Shown here: positions 53,814-63,793 of the stretch, piece by piece
Position numbering within the stretch: position 1 is the first letter of the stretch
Layout: each line of letters begins with the position of its first letter
Origin: Symbiodinium natans
Taxonomy: Eukaryota; Sar; Dinophyceae; Suessiales; Symbiodiniaceae
Direction of reading: 5' to 3'
Assembly: GCA_905221605.1 (NCBI GenBank)
Contig: CAJNDS010001169.1
Span: 1-64,000, forward strand
DNA: 64,000 nucleotides
The notes under the pieces: generated by a model
What the model saw: the letters and a program-made list of their open reading frames with translations, nothing else
Told to the model about the DNA's origin: nothing
Database searches by the model: none
Made by a program: the position numbers and the translations under genes

Positions 53814-54146
53814 ATGAAGGCAGACTTTGCCCTTTCTGAAAGGTTCGTTCATGCTATATACTCCAAGATTCGACGCTACTTGAAAGCTGCGCAAACAAAC
53901 TGTGGCAAGTTCGCCATTCTTTCTGCTGGTATCATCTGCTCTTGGGTTCCGCTGCTGGGAAGCACTGCCTCGTGTTGTGACGTTTGTGTGGGGAAGTTTT
54001 CGGGGCAAGAGCTATACTGCAACCGAGGATATGAGCGAGGCACGGCCCAGCAGCAGCTCCTACAAAAAATGGCTATGGAGCAATTCTTGCCCCAGTCGAC
54101 TACGACCAGGACCTTTTCCAAGGTCTCCACGGAGCCAAGGGCTTAA
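53814..54146 (+). CDS. ORF of 110 aa, hypothetical
   Basis: Plus ATG to TAA, starting MKADFALSERFVHAIYSKIR then RYLKAAQTNCGKFAILSAGI. It overlaps the 3' end of the acidic minus frame. Heptad-free island. No family recognised. Confidence 0.36.
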   Translation: MKADFALSERFVHAIYSKIRRYLKAAQTNCGKFAILSAGIICSWVPLLGSTASCCDVCVGKFSGQELYCNRGYERGTAQQQLLQKMAMEQFLPQSTTTRTFSKVSTEPRA

Positions 54147-54627
54147 TCTCCGCATCCTGCTTCTCCTCATCGTCCACCTCTTCAGGATCCCACTCATGAA
54201 GTGCGAAGTCCTCCTCCTCCTCGTCCTCTTCGTCATCCTCCGGCTCTTTGCATCTTCCGAGGCTTGTGCTGTCGCCGGTACTCGCCGGGGCCCCTTCTAC
54301 TTGCCACCAGCTCCAGCGCTCACGGGAGGAACAAGGCCCATCAGCCTCACGAGTTGGCTCCCAACTCTCTTTTGGCTCAGGCGACCACCAGCTTTCCTGG
54401 ATCTCCTCCTCGCCCTGCCACTTCCGCTGCCTTTTTCCAAAGGCCCGCTCCTTTGCATCTTGGAGCTTCTTCCAATCAGTCTCAGCCTTTTCCAAAGCTT
54501 TCCAGGCCCTCTTTTCTCGGCGAGCCCAGCTCGTGGTGCCCGAACCCGAAGGGCGTCCGGCCTTGTTCTTCCAAGGCCTCTGAACCTGGCTGGGCATGTT
54601 GCCCACGTTCCTTTTGCAAGGGCTCAC
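54122..54627 (-). CDS. Long Trp-rich, acidic coding segment
   Basis: Minus frame of about 168 codons ending at TAG. It is helical and charged first (KRAWKALEKAETDWKKLQDA, KERAFGKRQRKWQGEEEIQE), then Trp-rich (ERWSWWQVEGAPAS), then acidic (EPEDDEEDEEEEDFALHEWD, PEEVDDEEKQDAE). It ends WRPWKRSWS. The first codon is not ATG, so the true start is upstream or spliced. A second minus frame overlaps at 54482-54727, hinting at a frameshift. Function unknown. Confidence 0.52.
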
Positions 54628-54729
54628 AGCGCAAGTCCAGCACGCTGGCTATGGCTGGCTTCCTATGCCTGCACCAGAACCTACCTTGAGATACCTTGAG
54701 CCCTTTATTTCCTGCAGGCTCATGCATGC

Positions 54730-56184
54730 GATTTGGGCACGTGAGGGCATAGACCTGCGTTTTGCATGCGAGGCTATGTTCAGGGTGCGCATGAGTTTGA
54801 ATGAAGTTCGAGGGGCCTCAAAACCTTGCTACGGAGAACTGGACATGTAGGGTGCTATGAAACTCAAAATCGAGTGTCCTCATATAAGAGGGCCATGATG
54901 TAACAGGTCACCACGCCAAAACCAAGGGACCAATTCCAAGGCAACCTAAACCTGAACCTGAACCCGCGTAGGGCACTTGATATCGGCGCTGAGAGCTCAG
55001 CTGGTATGTGCCCAAGTCCCAAGTCTTCACAAAGCCTTCCAAATCAGCGGAGACGACCTGGTTTTGTAGGGCAAAGGGTTTGCAGGGCTTAGGATTTAGG
55101 GTTAAGGCGGTTAAGGGTCAGGTCTCTAGACTGGTGTGCCGTTTTGGGGTAGCCTGAATGAAATGGGGCCGTGTTCTTACACACGTAGGGGTTGAAGGCT
55201 TCGGGTCTGTAGAGCAAAGGAGTTCGGGGGCTGCGAGCTGTTGGAATGGAGGGCTTGAAGTCTCACGGTTTTCAAGCCCTACACCTACAGCTCTAGAGGA
55301 GCCAGGCACCCTTTACCGCACATAAAAAACCTTGGCCGAAGCCCCCCAGGCCCCACAGATCAAGCCCTGTAACCCAACCTCGAGTTGCATAAAATCCACG
55401 AGACATTTCCATGACGGCCACAACCTAGCAGGCTTTCACCCCGACAGGAAATGCATGCAAGGCATGCATCCCCACAATCTAACGAATTAAACAAACCTAA
55501 CTCCTGAACCCCAACCCTCGACGCCCAGACAACGCTATAAGCCCCAATCCGCAACCACACAATCATAAACACCTCTGATACCCAAGCCAGACACCTACCT
55601 TTAATACAAACCCTAAGCCCTGCACAAACCCAAAGCCCTAAACCCAAAGCCGTTGTAAACTCTGGCCCTGCCCTAAACTCTAAATCTTGCATGCAATCCT
55701 GCCTGGTTCGAAGCAGCTCCCAGGACTTCGATGCCGACGACTGGGGCTCCGTGCCCCTGGGCTTTCTTGGGGTTTAGGGCCGTTTGGGGATGTAAGCCCA
55801 GGCCCGTGAAGTTTAGGAAACGCAGCAGGACCCCGGCCCAGCACAGCACAGGCCCGGCCCAGCACAGCACAGGAGGGCGTGGGCTACACAGCAGGAATCT
55901 GGAATGCGACCAGCCTGAACCGCCTCCGAGCCTGCAGTTTTTTGTTAGGGTATTTGTTGGGCCTTTGGAGTTTCATTGGTGTTTAGGGCATCACGTCTGA
56001 CTCAGCCCTGCGCGTGGATCGTATGGATCGACTTGCCCACATATGGGTTCCAGACCTCAGTGCCGGAACCGTGCTAGCAGTTGGGTGTGGGTCTCGCGGC
56101 GTTGCGGAGTAGTACTCAATCCCAAACCCGACGCCCTGTCAAGGAGATGAATAACAGTCCTCGAAATAGAGGCAAGTGGCAAAC
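54730..56184. other. Heptad background
   Basis: Strong C-strand heptads at 55495-55680 and G-strand at 55070-55120. A 21-bp duplication (CCCGGCCCAGCACAGCACAG) lies at 55832-55873. No firm gene. Confidence 0.45.
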
Positions 56185-56249
56185 AGATTGTAGTCGTAGC
56201 CGCCGGTGACGAGAACTTTCGTCGACGTGGCGAAAGCCATGCATCGGAC
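56185..56249 (-). CDS. WD40-like exon VRCMAFATSTKVLVTGGYD
   Basis: 65 nt on minus from CTGTCTCAG|G to CT|GTTTGCC, reading VRCMAFATSTKVLVTGGYDY then N. This fits the WD40 pattern V-x-x-x-x-F....x-x-V-L-V-T-G-G-Y-D. GC-rich third positions. It enters in phase 0. Whether it is in the same gene as the WD40 exons near 45 kb is unknown. Confidence 0.58.
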
Positions 56250-56800
56250 CTGAGACAGGAGACAAGTTCAGCGGGCGAGACCCTGGTACTCCTTAGCTGT
56301 CTAGTCACCACAGCAAAGGCCAATCTCCAAAAAAAGAACCATAAACCCTAAGCCCCACAGCCTCCTAAACACCAGCACAACAAGCACAAGCCCTGAGCAG
56401 TTGGACTGCCTGAGGTTTGGTCGGGCTTGAGCCTCTAAGCTCTAGGACTAGACTCGAAAGAGGGTTGAGGGCTTTAAGGGCTCAGGGCGAGAAGCACAGA
56501 GACGCCTCGGTAGAACAGCTGTTTACTTTCCTTTTCCTTGTCATTTCATATCAGCCTATTTCTGGGGTCATGTTCGGGTTCGTTTTGCCCGTCCAAAGTC
56601 CTACATGCTCGCCGAAATAGCCTAGCCTAAGGTTCCATCTAATTACGGTACGTGCCCTCAAAGGGACCATGCAGAACTACCCAAGCAGGTTCTACGTCCC
56701 CTAAAATCTCCTCCTCCCAGTACAGGCCAAGACCCAGACAATCTCCAAAATACCCTCTTAAACGTTTGGGGTTTACCTGCACCCCCCCGTCCCCCCCAAG

Positions 56801-56846
56801 CACGGTAATTAGGTCATCTGAGGGAACACGTGAATTAGGCTTGTGA
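56801..56846 (+). CDS. Possible terminal exon after C tracts
   Basis: 46 nt on plus after CCCCCCCGTCCCCCCCAAG, reading TVIRSSEGTRELGL then TGA. Short; listed for its splice context. Confidence 0.28.
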
Positions 56847-56849
56847 GGC

Positions 56850-59800
56850 TTGCCTTACAGTTGAGTGTTGGGGTGAAACGTTGAAGGGCTTTCACGGTGC
56901 TACAGGGTCGTAATTAGGGTGGGGGGGCGTTTTTTTAACAGTTCAGGGCCCTCTTCTTACCACGGGATCAGGGCTATGGCTTGGGGCGCTGTAGGGGCCT
57001 CGGCCAGCCATACATCTTAAGAACCACAGTGCCACAAGCAAAAACCTGATGCCTTGTGTTAACCCTGAACCCCCAAGTGCCCGGCAAAAATAGAATTTGT
57101 GCTTTTGGGCAGTTCATGGGGATCGTTTTAATAAACAAGGCTACCGAACTAGGCTCGTTTTAAGGGCCTTGTTGAGCAGAAATTTTTCTGAGGCTCCAGG
57201 CACCCATCTTGTGTCCTCGCAAGGTGTTCTTGTAGATGCCAGTGAAGACCTAAAGGAACACCGGGCTTTGTAGGGTTTGCGGCTTCAGGGGATAGGCTTT
57301 AGGGGTTGCAGTTTTCGGTGGCCTTATCGGGTTTAGGGTCTCTGGTCTGGACTAGGGGGCTGCAGGTTCTGCACCTGAAATAAATTTCTGGGTCCTGGAC
57401 ACTTCGAGTGGAGCCGTGGGGGTGTGAGGGAGGTGCGAGTCGGAGCAGAGAAGGGGTCGAGTTGAGGGCCTTAGGGTTTACAGTGTGCCCCATACACTGG
57501 GTGCGCAGCATCCCAAGTCATCACCTTGGCGCGTCTGTGGTCCGGGTGTTTTTAAGGTGCTGATGAAGAAATTCGGAGGGGTGGGCTGTGGGGGCTGCAT
57601 CGGAGCAAAAAACATCTAAAATCTAGCGGCCCGTTAATATGGTGTCTTACATTCTTAAATAGTTCTGAAGTTTTCGGTTGTATAGGAGGTATATAAGGGC
57701 CTACTCTTAACGCATGTGATGGATATTGGCTTGAGAACAACCATCCTCGCTCCGTGGACTTGCAGTGCTCTTCTAGAAGCGGACCCTACCCAGCCTCACA
57801 AGGAAAACCCTGCTCTCCCTAATCGTAGTTCCCTGTTCTGGGTACCAGACTTGTTTTCTGCATTGTCGATCCGTACAAATACGTACCCAAAGGAAAAGAG
57901 CTTCATTCGTGCTTGCTTGTGGGCCTAGGTATAACGGAAGTTTAACTCGTAGCGGTTATGAGTCAAGCTACAGTACAAGGCATGGCCCCTGACTATGCTC
58001 ACCATCGCAAAGTCTAGAGCCCCGCGCAACTTAGAGTGGCCGATGCTCTCTTCAAAAGGATGCATTGGCCTTTCTTAAAAGGGTATATATTACTAAAACG
58101 AACTAAGACCCAAAACAGCAAAACCCTAAGAACGACATTTCAAGAGAAGATAGGAATTATCCAGCCCTCTCAAGCTCGGAGCCTCAACCCAAAACCTTTC
58201 GGACTTCTCAAAAAAACGCTCCTCTTTTCTTTGTTCGCCTGCGCTTTTGCGATCTCTCACGAACTCAGCTTCGCCCGCTTCTCCGAGGGTGGTGCAGGCG
58301 TCACGCCCTGAGGTTGGGGGGGCAAGCCTTGTAAGCACAAGGGCCTGAGGGTGCCTAAGGGTACCGTGTAGACTGCCTAGCAATGCACTCATAACCTAAG
58401 ACAAGACCTTGTGTTTTGAGGACTCTTACTTTAGGGTCTCGGGCGGAACCTACATAGTGCAGTACACAACAGACCAAGCCCTAGGGCTTTTGGGCAGCGC
58501 AGCGATGTTTCAAGGCGATGTTCGGCCGAAGGGAGGGGGGTTGATGGGCTTTGGGGTGAGCAGCAAACCCTCAGATCCCAACTTGCAACTTGGTTGAAAG
58601 ACATCTCAAGCTTAAACTTAGACCTAAGCGCAATAACCTTAAACCACTGAAATGCTCAGCTTTCTCCCTTTGTCTTGGGCAGCACCCCGAAGATAACAAT
58701 AACCAAACGTTAAGGGCATTTAATACCCCAGGCAAGGTTGCAGTGCCCTCCTCGTCGCCGCCGGGTGGTGTTTTGCAGGGCACCCGGAAGCACACGCAGA
58801 ACCTCATGCGGGGCTAGGGGTGTAGCGTCTAAGGTCTGGAGTGTCGAGGGTTGAGGCTCTATGGTCACATGTCTTTGATTCATTCATTGGGCAAATGCGG
58901 AAATTGAAACATGGTCCAACTTGGTGCCCCAAACAGGCTTCGTGGATTGTCTTGCATTGTCAATTGCTGCGTTTGCACTACCGAGTCTCTTTTTTCTAGG
59001 TGGCGTGTATCAGAACTTCCCGCATCAGGTCTGGGACTTTCTTAGCATTGCAAATAGGGCCAAGTCGCATGTGCCGGGTTGGCGCCACATTCCGCACCAA
59101 GCGAACGGCCACCGGCGTGCAGCCTGGCGATCGCACCCCTTGTGGACGACACGAACAACCTACCCCAGCCCAGGACTAAACCTTAAAGGGCAAGCCCCGA
59201 AATTATGTCAGGCAAATCCTGTAAAGCCTTTCGCTTTTTGGGGCACAGGCGACTAGTTGAACGTACTATGGGCCCCACGTCGAAAGTGCCTCGCACCACC
59301 AACGACTCAGACCGGGTGAAGAGGTAGGGGGAGTTTAGATTCTAGCTCAAACTACCTGCTCTTTGAAGGGGATCTGGGTCTGTAGAACAAGGAGCAATGC
59401 AGCTCCTGGAGATTTGCAAGCACTTGATCCCTAAGCCCTGACAAATGCCAAGACAACCCAAAACGCCACACGAAAAGCAAAAACAGACCCCCGCCACCCC
59501 TGACGGCAACCCGAACCCCATGTCTGAGTCGTTCGTCCCCAATTACAGCGCATTAGAGGCAGTACATTCATTCAGGGCACAAAGGGCACGTGGTGTAGAA
59601 ACCGCCCGAAAGCCAACCCCCACACAAACAACCTCCCCTGGAACCCACGAGATGCGCCCAACTCAGAGGAGGATCGACCTTGAGAGGCCTCTCCAAGGGC
59701 TTGCTGTACCTCTGGCAGTTTAGGGTTCGAAGGTTCTAGGGTTTAACGTTTTTAGGGTTGAGGGCTTTTGGGGCTTTATGGTTCTTGGAGTTTTTAAAGT

Positions 59801-60124
59801 TACATGGTTCAGGGCTTTAGGGTTCTGGGGTCTAGGGCTTCGGTGAGTCGGAGAGGTAGGAGTAGCTGGAGTAGTAGGAGCAATAAAGTAGTAGTAAGGG
59901 AAGTGACAGGCATAATTAGCATCTGTGGCAGGAGAAGAACTAGTAGATATGAAAGACGCAAAGCCTCCAGAGCCCTCGCCCCGTTTTAAAAGAAACCCTT
60001 AAACCCTCAACCCCCCCACGCCGGTCCCCTCAACAGAAAAACGCATACGAACACTAGACCTTAGCCCTGGGCTCAGTTCAGCGCAAGGAGCCATCTCGTT
60101 AATCTGCGGCGATGGCAGCGATAC
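56850..60124. other. Background with unresolved frames
   Basis: Open frames of 60-110 codons occur on both strands (for example plus 58921-59256 and 58036-58311) without decisive features. G-strand heptads are dense at 59715-59845. No firm gene. Confidence 0.35.
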
Positions 60125-60176
60125 TTGGCCCTTGAGCGCGACGTCGGCGCACCGCAGCGACTCCTCTTCCAGGACC
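60125..60176 (-). CDS. Candidate exon, acidic-hydrophobic
   Basis: 52 nt on minus from CCTCGAG|G to CAA|GTATCG, reading VLEEESLRCADVALKGQ. The frame stays open for 25 more codons (VSLPSPQINEMAPCA and on), so the donor may be later. The acceptor is preceded in sense by three C-strand heptads. GC-rich third positions. No family recognised. Confidence 0.52.
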
Positions 60177-60360
60177 CTCGAGGATTAGGGTTTAGGGTTT
60201 AGACGGTTTAGAGATAGGGTTTAGGGTCTCCACAAAGTGCCCATACACTTGTCAGTGGCCTTTTGCTTAGGCAATCTCGGGATATGGTTATTGAAAAACA
60301 CCGAGCGCAACGCTTAAGCTTAAGAATCCTACAGGCCACACCCAACCCTACGGGCCGTCA

Positions 60361-60597
60361 TTGACGAAAAACTTCACGGCCGTAGGGTTGTCAGGCATGG
60401 TTCAAGGTTTAGGGATTCGTTGGGGTTCTTATGATCGAATTGTAATGGGCTTCTATAAGGCCATCGCTGTTTCAGGTAGTGATCGTTTGGCACGGTGGCT
60501 CGTTGGAGCTTCCGTGGTAGTAGGTTCTGACAGATTGGGGTTTGGGTTGTTTTCAGCCTCGAGGCTTAGGCATGAGTGGGGGGGGGGGGGGGGATGA
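60361..60597 (+). CDS. Open on both strands, coding likely
   Basis: Plus reads GIRWGSYDRIVMGFYKAIAV then SGSDRLARWLVGASVVVGSD. Minus reads NLLPRKLQRATVPNDHYLKQ then RWPYRSPLQFDHKNPNE. An 18-nt G run at 60577-60594 ends the plus frame. Strand unresolved. Confidence 0.3.
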   Translation: MTKNFTAVGLSGMVQGLGIRWGSYDRIVMGFYKAIAVSGSDRLARWLVGASVVVGSDRLGFGLFSASRLRHEWGGGGG

Positions 60598-60599
60598 GG

Positions 60600-61323
60600 T
60601 CAGCAAGTTGCTTTTCTTGTCAGATGTGGAACTCCAGGAAAACCAGGCAAGGCCACACCAACGACACGACATCATTGAACCTCAAGGCTAGACTCGACAA
60701 AAAGTAGGAAACCCCTAATCCTTGTAGACCCTCAACCCTAAAATCCTTTGTTCAGAACACATAGGTTCCTCTAGGTATGGCTTCAAGGTGGTGTCCTTGG
60801 CTGTGCCCAAAGCGGCAGCAAGCCGCATAAGCCTGCTCAGAACTGTTCGGGTTAGGGCTTAGGAGCTTGGGTCTACGGGTTCCGGCCTGAGGGTTTTGAG
60901 CTCAGGAGTACGCAAATTTGAGGTTAGGTGTCAGGCTAAGGGTTTGGGGGCTTGGGATGTTGGCGCGGGCAAGCTTCAGGACTTGAGGGCAGCTCCAAAG
61001 TTAGAATTGTCCACAAGTACGTAAATATGAACAAATCAACACGAATATTATTTATATGTATATATGATTACAACATTAAACTCAGAATGTTCATCAAAAA
61101 ACAAAACACTACTTGATACATATGTTGTTCTAAAGGACGTCTATATGATGGAGATTGGGAAAAGAGCCCCTTAAAAAATTCTTATTCCGAAGAAAGTCTA
61201 CCTTGTGGCAATTTTTGGGACAAGTATATTGAACTTGAACACACTGTATGTGGTGTATATATAGACACATTGATATCTGCATATCTCTCTGCATTTCTTT
61301 TTTTATACATAGAGGCAGATATC
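60600..61323. other. Heptads then A/T-rich DNA
   Basis: Heptads to about 60960, then A/T-rich sequence with no open frame of interest. Confidence 0.45.
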
Positions 61324-61392
61324 TGTGTGTGTGCGCGCGTGTGCGCGTGTATGCGCATGCATGTATGTACGTACATATGTACATGTATATGC
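61324..61392. repeat. 69-bp perfect purine-pyrimidine alternation
   Basis: Every step alternates pyrimidine and purine: TG repeats, GC repeats, then TGTATGTACGTACATATG-like mix. It is not a single dinucleotide repeat. Such DNA readily adopts the Z form. Confidence 0.9.
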
Positions 61393-62049
61393 TTGCATAG
61401 CTCTTTCGAGTTCATGTTTGCAGGTATTCGGGGAGCCGACTTTGGGTGCAGGAGATGATCGAGGTATGGAAACATGCTTTCGGGATGCTGGCTTCAGATT
61501 TGGGTGGAAGGTTGGAGTGCAGTAAGAAACCGGTTTGCAGCTAGACCATGCGCTGAACGATTCCGTTTAAATATGCCGATTGCGTCCAAACCCTCTATGG
61601 GCGCAAAAGCTCAATTGCACCCTACACAGCGAGTTTCCTACTAAACTCTAAGTATAGCTGAAGCTACAGCCACAAAGCCCATGTTCATCATTCCCAAACG
61701 CTAAACTGCACAAAGTCCAGGAACTTGGGGGTTGATCCAAATTCTGCCCGTTCGGGGGTCTCCATAAAAGCAATCTATTCTTTAGGACACTCATAAAGAA
61801 GGCCCAACACTTGCGACCTAAACCCTAAAAAGACCCTATGGACAGCCATTTCAGACCAAGTGACAAGTCGGCTACGCAGCCGTCACTGCCAGACGAGTCG
61901 ACTGCAGCATCGCTGAAAGTGTAGCAGCAGACCTGGGGGTCAGGGTTTAGGGTTTCAGGCGTGGCTGTTTCGCCTTTTGGTGCGTTTTGCAGTATGAAAT
62001 CTCATGTTGAAGATGGACACCTGGCTCCGGTTCTCCGGTGAGGCAAGCA

Positions 62050-62613
62050 TCAAACACTGGTAGCAAGCTCAAGCAAACAGTATGATGTCAGGATGGGACC
62101 ATTTGGCTGCAACGTGACTGACTCCATGAAGCCCAACTTCTTGATGATGCATGGGCTTTCCAGGTACAAATGGTTGCGAACCGCTGTCCGTCAGCAGCAA
62201 ATTGAAACGAATTTATATTGCAGTCCTGGGTCACAAATTGCCCGCAACATCTTCGCGGCCACAGTCACCCCGCAGACATACCCCTCGTGAACGGAACCAT
62301 TGACGCCTCGCCCCAACGTGCAGCCAGTCGAACCCTGGAGCTCCATCTGGCCACGCCAATCTCAAGTCTTGGGGCTCGAACGACGGCGACCGACTTGAAG
62401 CTTAAGTTCGCCTGGCTCGTCCATTGCGTTGAAGGCACGCTGCCTGCGATTCGCATCAAACACGAAAATGGCGACCTCTACGTTCCCCGGGAACAGGAAC
62501 TGGAGATGCTGCTCCCTTGTCCGGTTGGCCATGCGAGCAGAAAACCAGTGGCTTGGGATGAGGGAATCTGCGAGGATTCTGCCCGCATTCCAAGGGTCGA
62601 TGGGCACAGACAT
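62050..62613 (-). pseudogene. Decayed protein kinase, N-lobe
   Basis: One minus frame from 62613 to 62050. After an N-terminal region (VPIDPWNAGRILADSLIPSH and VEVAIFVFDANRRQRAFNAM) comes a glycine-rich loop, LGRGVNGSVHEG (62281-62320), then VTVAAKMLRA with the expected lysine. Further on, SPCIIKKLGF (62128-62157) matches the HPNIV-x-L-x-G region and YCLLELATSV the hinge. Three in-frame TGA codons interrupt it (62364, 62193, 62052); no TAA or TAG occurs. Heptad-free, so probably a retrocopy. The C-lobe is not seen. Confidence 0.55.
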
Positions 62614-62679
62614 GATTCAAACGAGTTGGTAACATACCCCTGCCCTAGGCAGGGAGGTCCTGTCTGGGCATGTGCGTGA

Positions 62680-63300
62680 TGCTTCCCCCCCGACGAATAA
62701 CAACCCGTATTCTAAACTATCATGCTGTCTGGTGATCGAGCCTTCCAAAACCGGGAACGTAGAGACTGAAACAGGGTTTATTGTTCCAGGGTTTAGAAGT
62801 TTGTAAGCTGCGAGCCCAGCAGCCCAGCAGTTCTCCAGGCTCTGTGGGTTAGGGCTTCATTGAGAGCGAGCCGCCCTTCCTCAATTTTCTCTATATTCCC
62901 AAAATGTTTTTATTTTTGTTGTAACTTTATTGCGGAAATTCGGGGTATGTTCCAAGATCCCTGCTGTGGGCAGCTTTTCAGGGTTTATAGGCTGATAGGG
63001 CCTCCGAGAAAGGTCTGGAAGAGGGCCGGGGAGAAGGGGGGGTGTAACGGGATAACCGGGGTTACATTTCAGGGTTTGGGGTTCCTGTCCAGAGCATCAG
63101 CAGGGATCAGGCAGCGAAGTCTGGGTGAGGGGGGCTTCGAGGCCCTCAGTTTTCGTGGCATTTGTTTCAAGGTGTTTATGGGTTTGCCTATGGTGCGTGT
63201 GATGGCATTGTGGTTGCGTGTTTTTTGGGAAAGCTGTCTTCAGCGTGGTTGGTGTCCTGTTGCAAGCGGTGTTTTTATGTAGTCTGAATGCAACTCAGGA
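62680..63300. other. No firm gene
   Basis: Plus frame 62860-63282 is open for 140 codons but looks G-strand derived at its 3' half. No domain seen. Confidence 0.35.
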
Positions 63301-63322
63301 CGGTGCAGTAATACATGTACAT

Positions 63323-63356
63323 GCAATATAGTTTCAATGAAATTGCAACTATATTG
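63323..63356. other. Inverted repeat / possible hairpin
   Basis: CAATATAGTT and AACTATATTG form a 10-bp perfect stem around a 14-nt loop. No associated gene recognised. Confidence 0.65.
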
Positions 63357-63406
63357 TATGAGCTCAGGCTGTGGGGGCACTCTCCGGGTTTTCATACAGT
63401 ATGTGA

Positions 63407-63793
63407 ATGATGCAGCTCGGGGCATCCCACATCATGGCACCAACAGCTATGGCACTGAACCTTACTACCACGTCCGAAATTTGGGGTAGTCGTCGGCTCT
63501 GTGCATTCTATGGTTCTGCTTTATTCAAAGGCCTGCCAAGATGCCAATGGTGTTGGCAACCCTGCCGCAGTGTAATCCTGCGGGGTGTTTGGCACAGACT
63601 TTTCTCAACCAGTCCTCCCTCCAAAGGGTTGACCGCAAGTAGTACGGAGTATTTGGGCCTGCTCTTTTCGTGGGGGACATGGGAGCCCCGGATGAGTTTT
63701 GGGCTTGCGCTCGGAACCCTGGGAGGAACTTTAGAACACCAGTGGACGGTTCAGCGGCTGTCAGCCCACGGCATATCAGACCCGCAATGGTAG
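63407..63793 (+). CDS. ORF of 128 aa, hypothetical
   Basis: Plus ATG to stop. Reads for example GLPRCQWCWQPCRSVILRGV and LLFSWGTWEPRMSFGLALGT. Trp-rich. The minus strand is also open for much of it. No family recognised. Confidence 0.3.
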   Translation: MMQLGASHIMAPTAMALNLTTTSEIWGSRRLCAFYGSALFKGLPRCQWCWQPCRSVILRGVWHRLFSTSPPSKGLTASSTEYLGLLFSWGTWEPRMSFGLALGTLGGTLEHQWTVQRLSAHGISDPQW

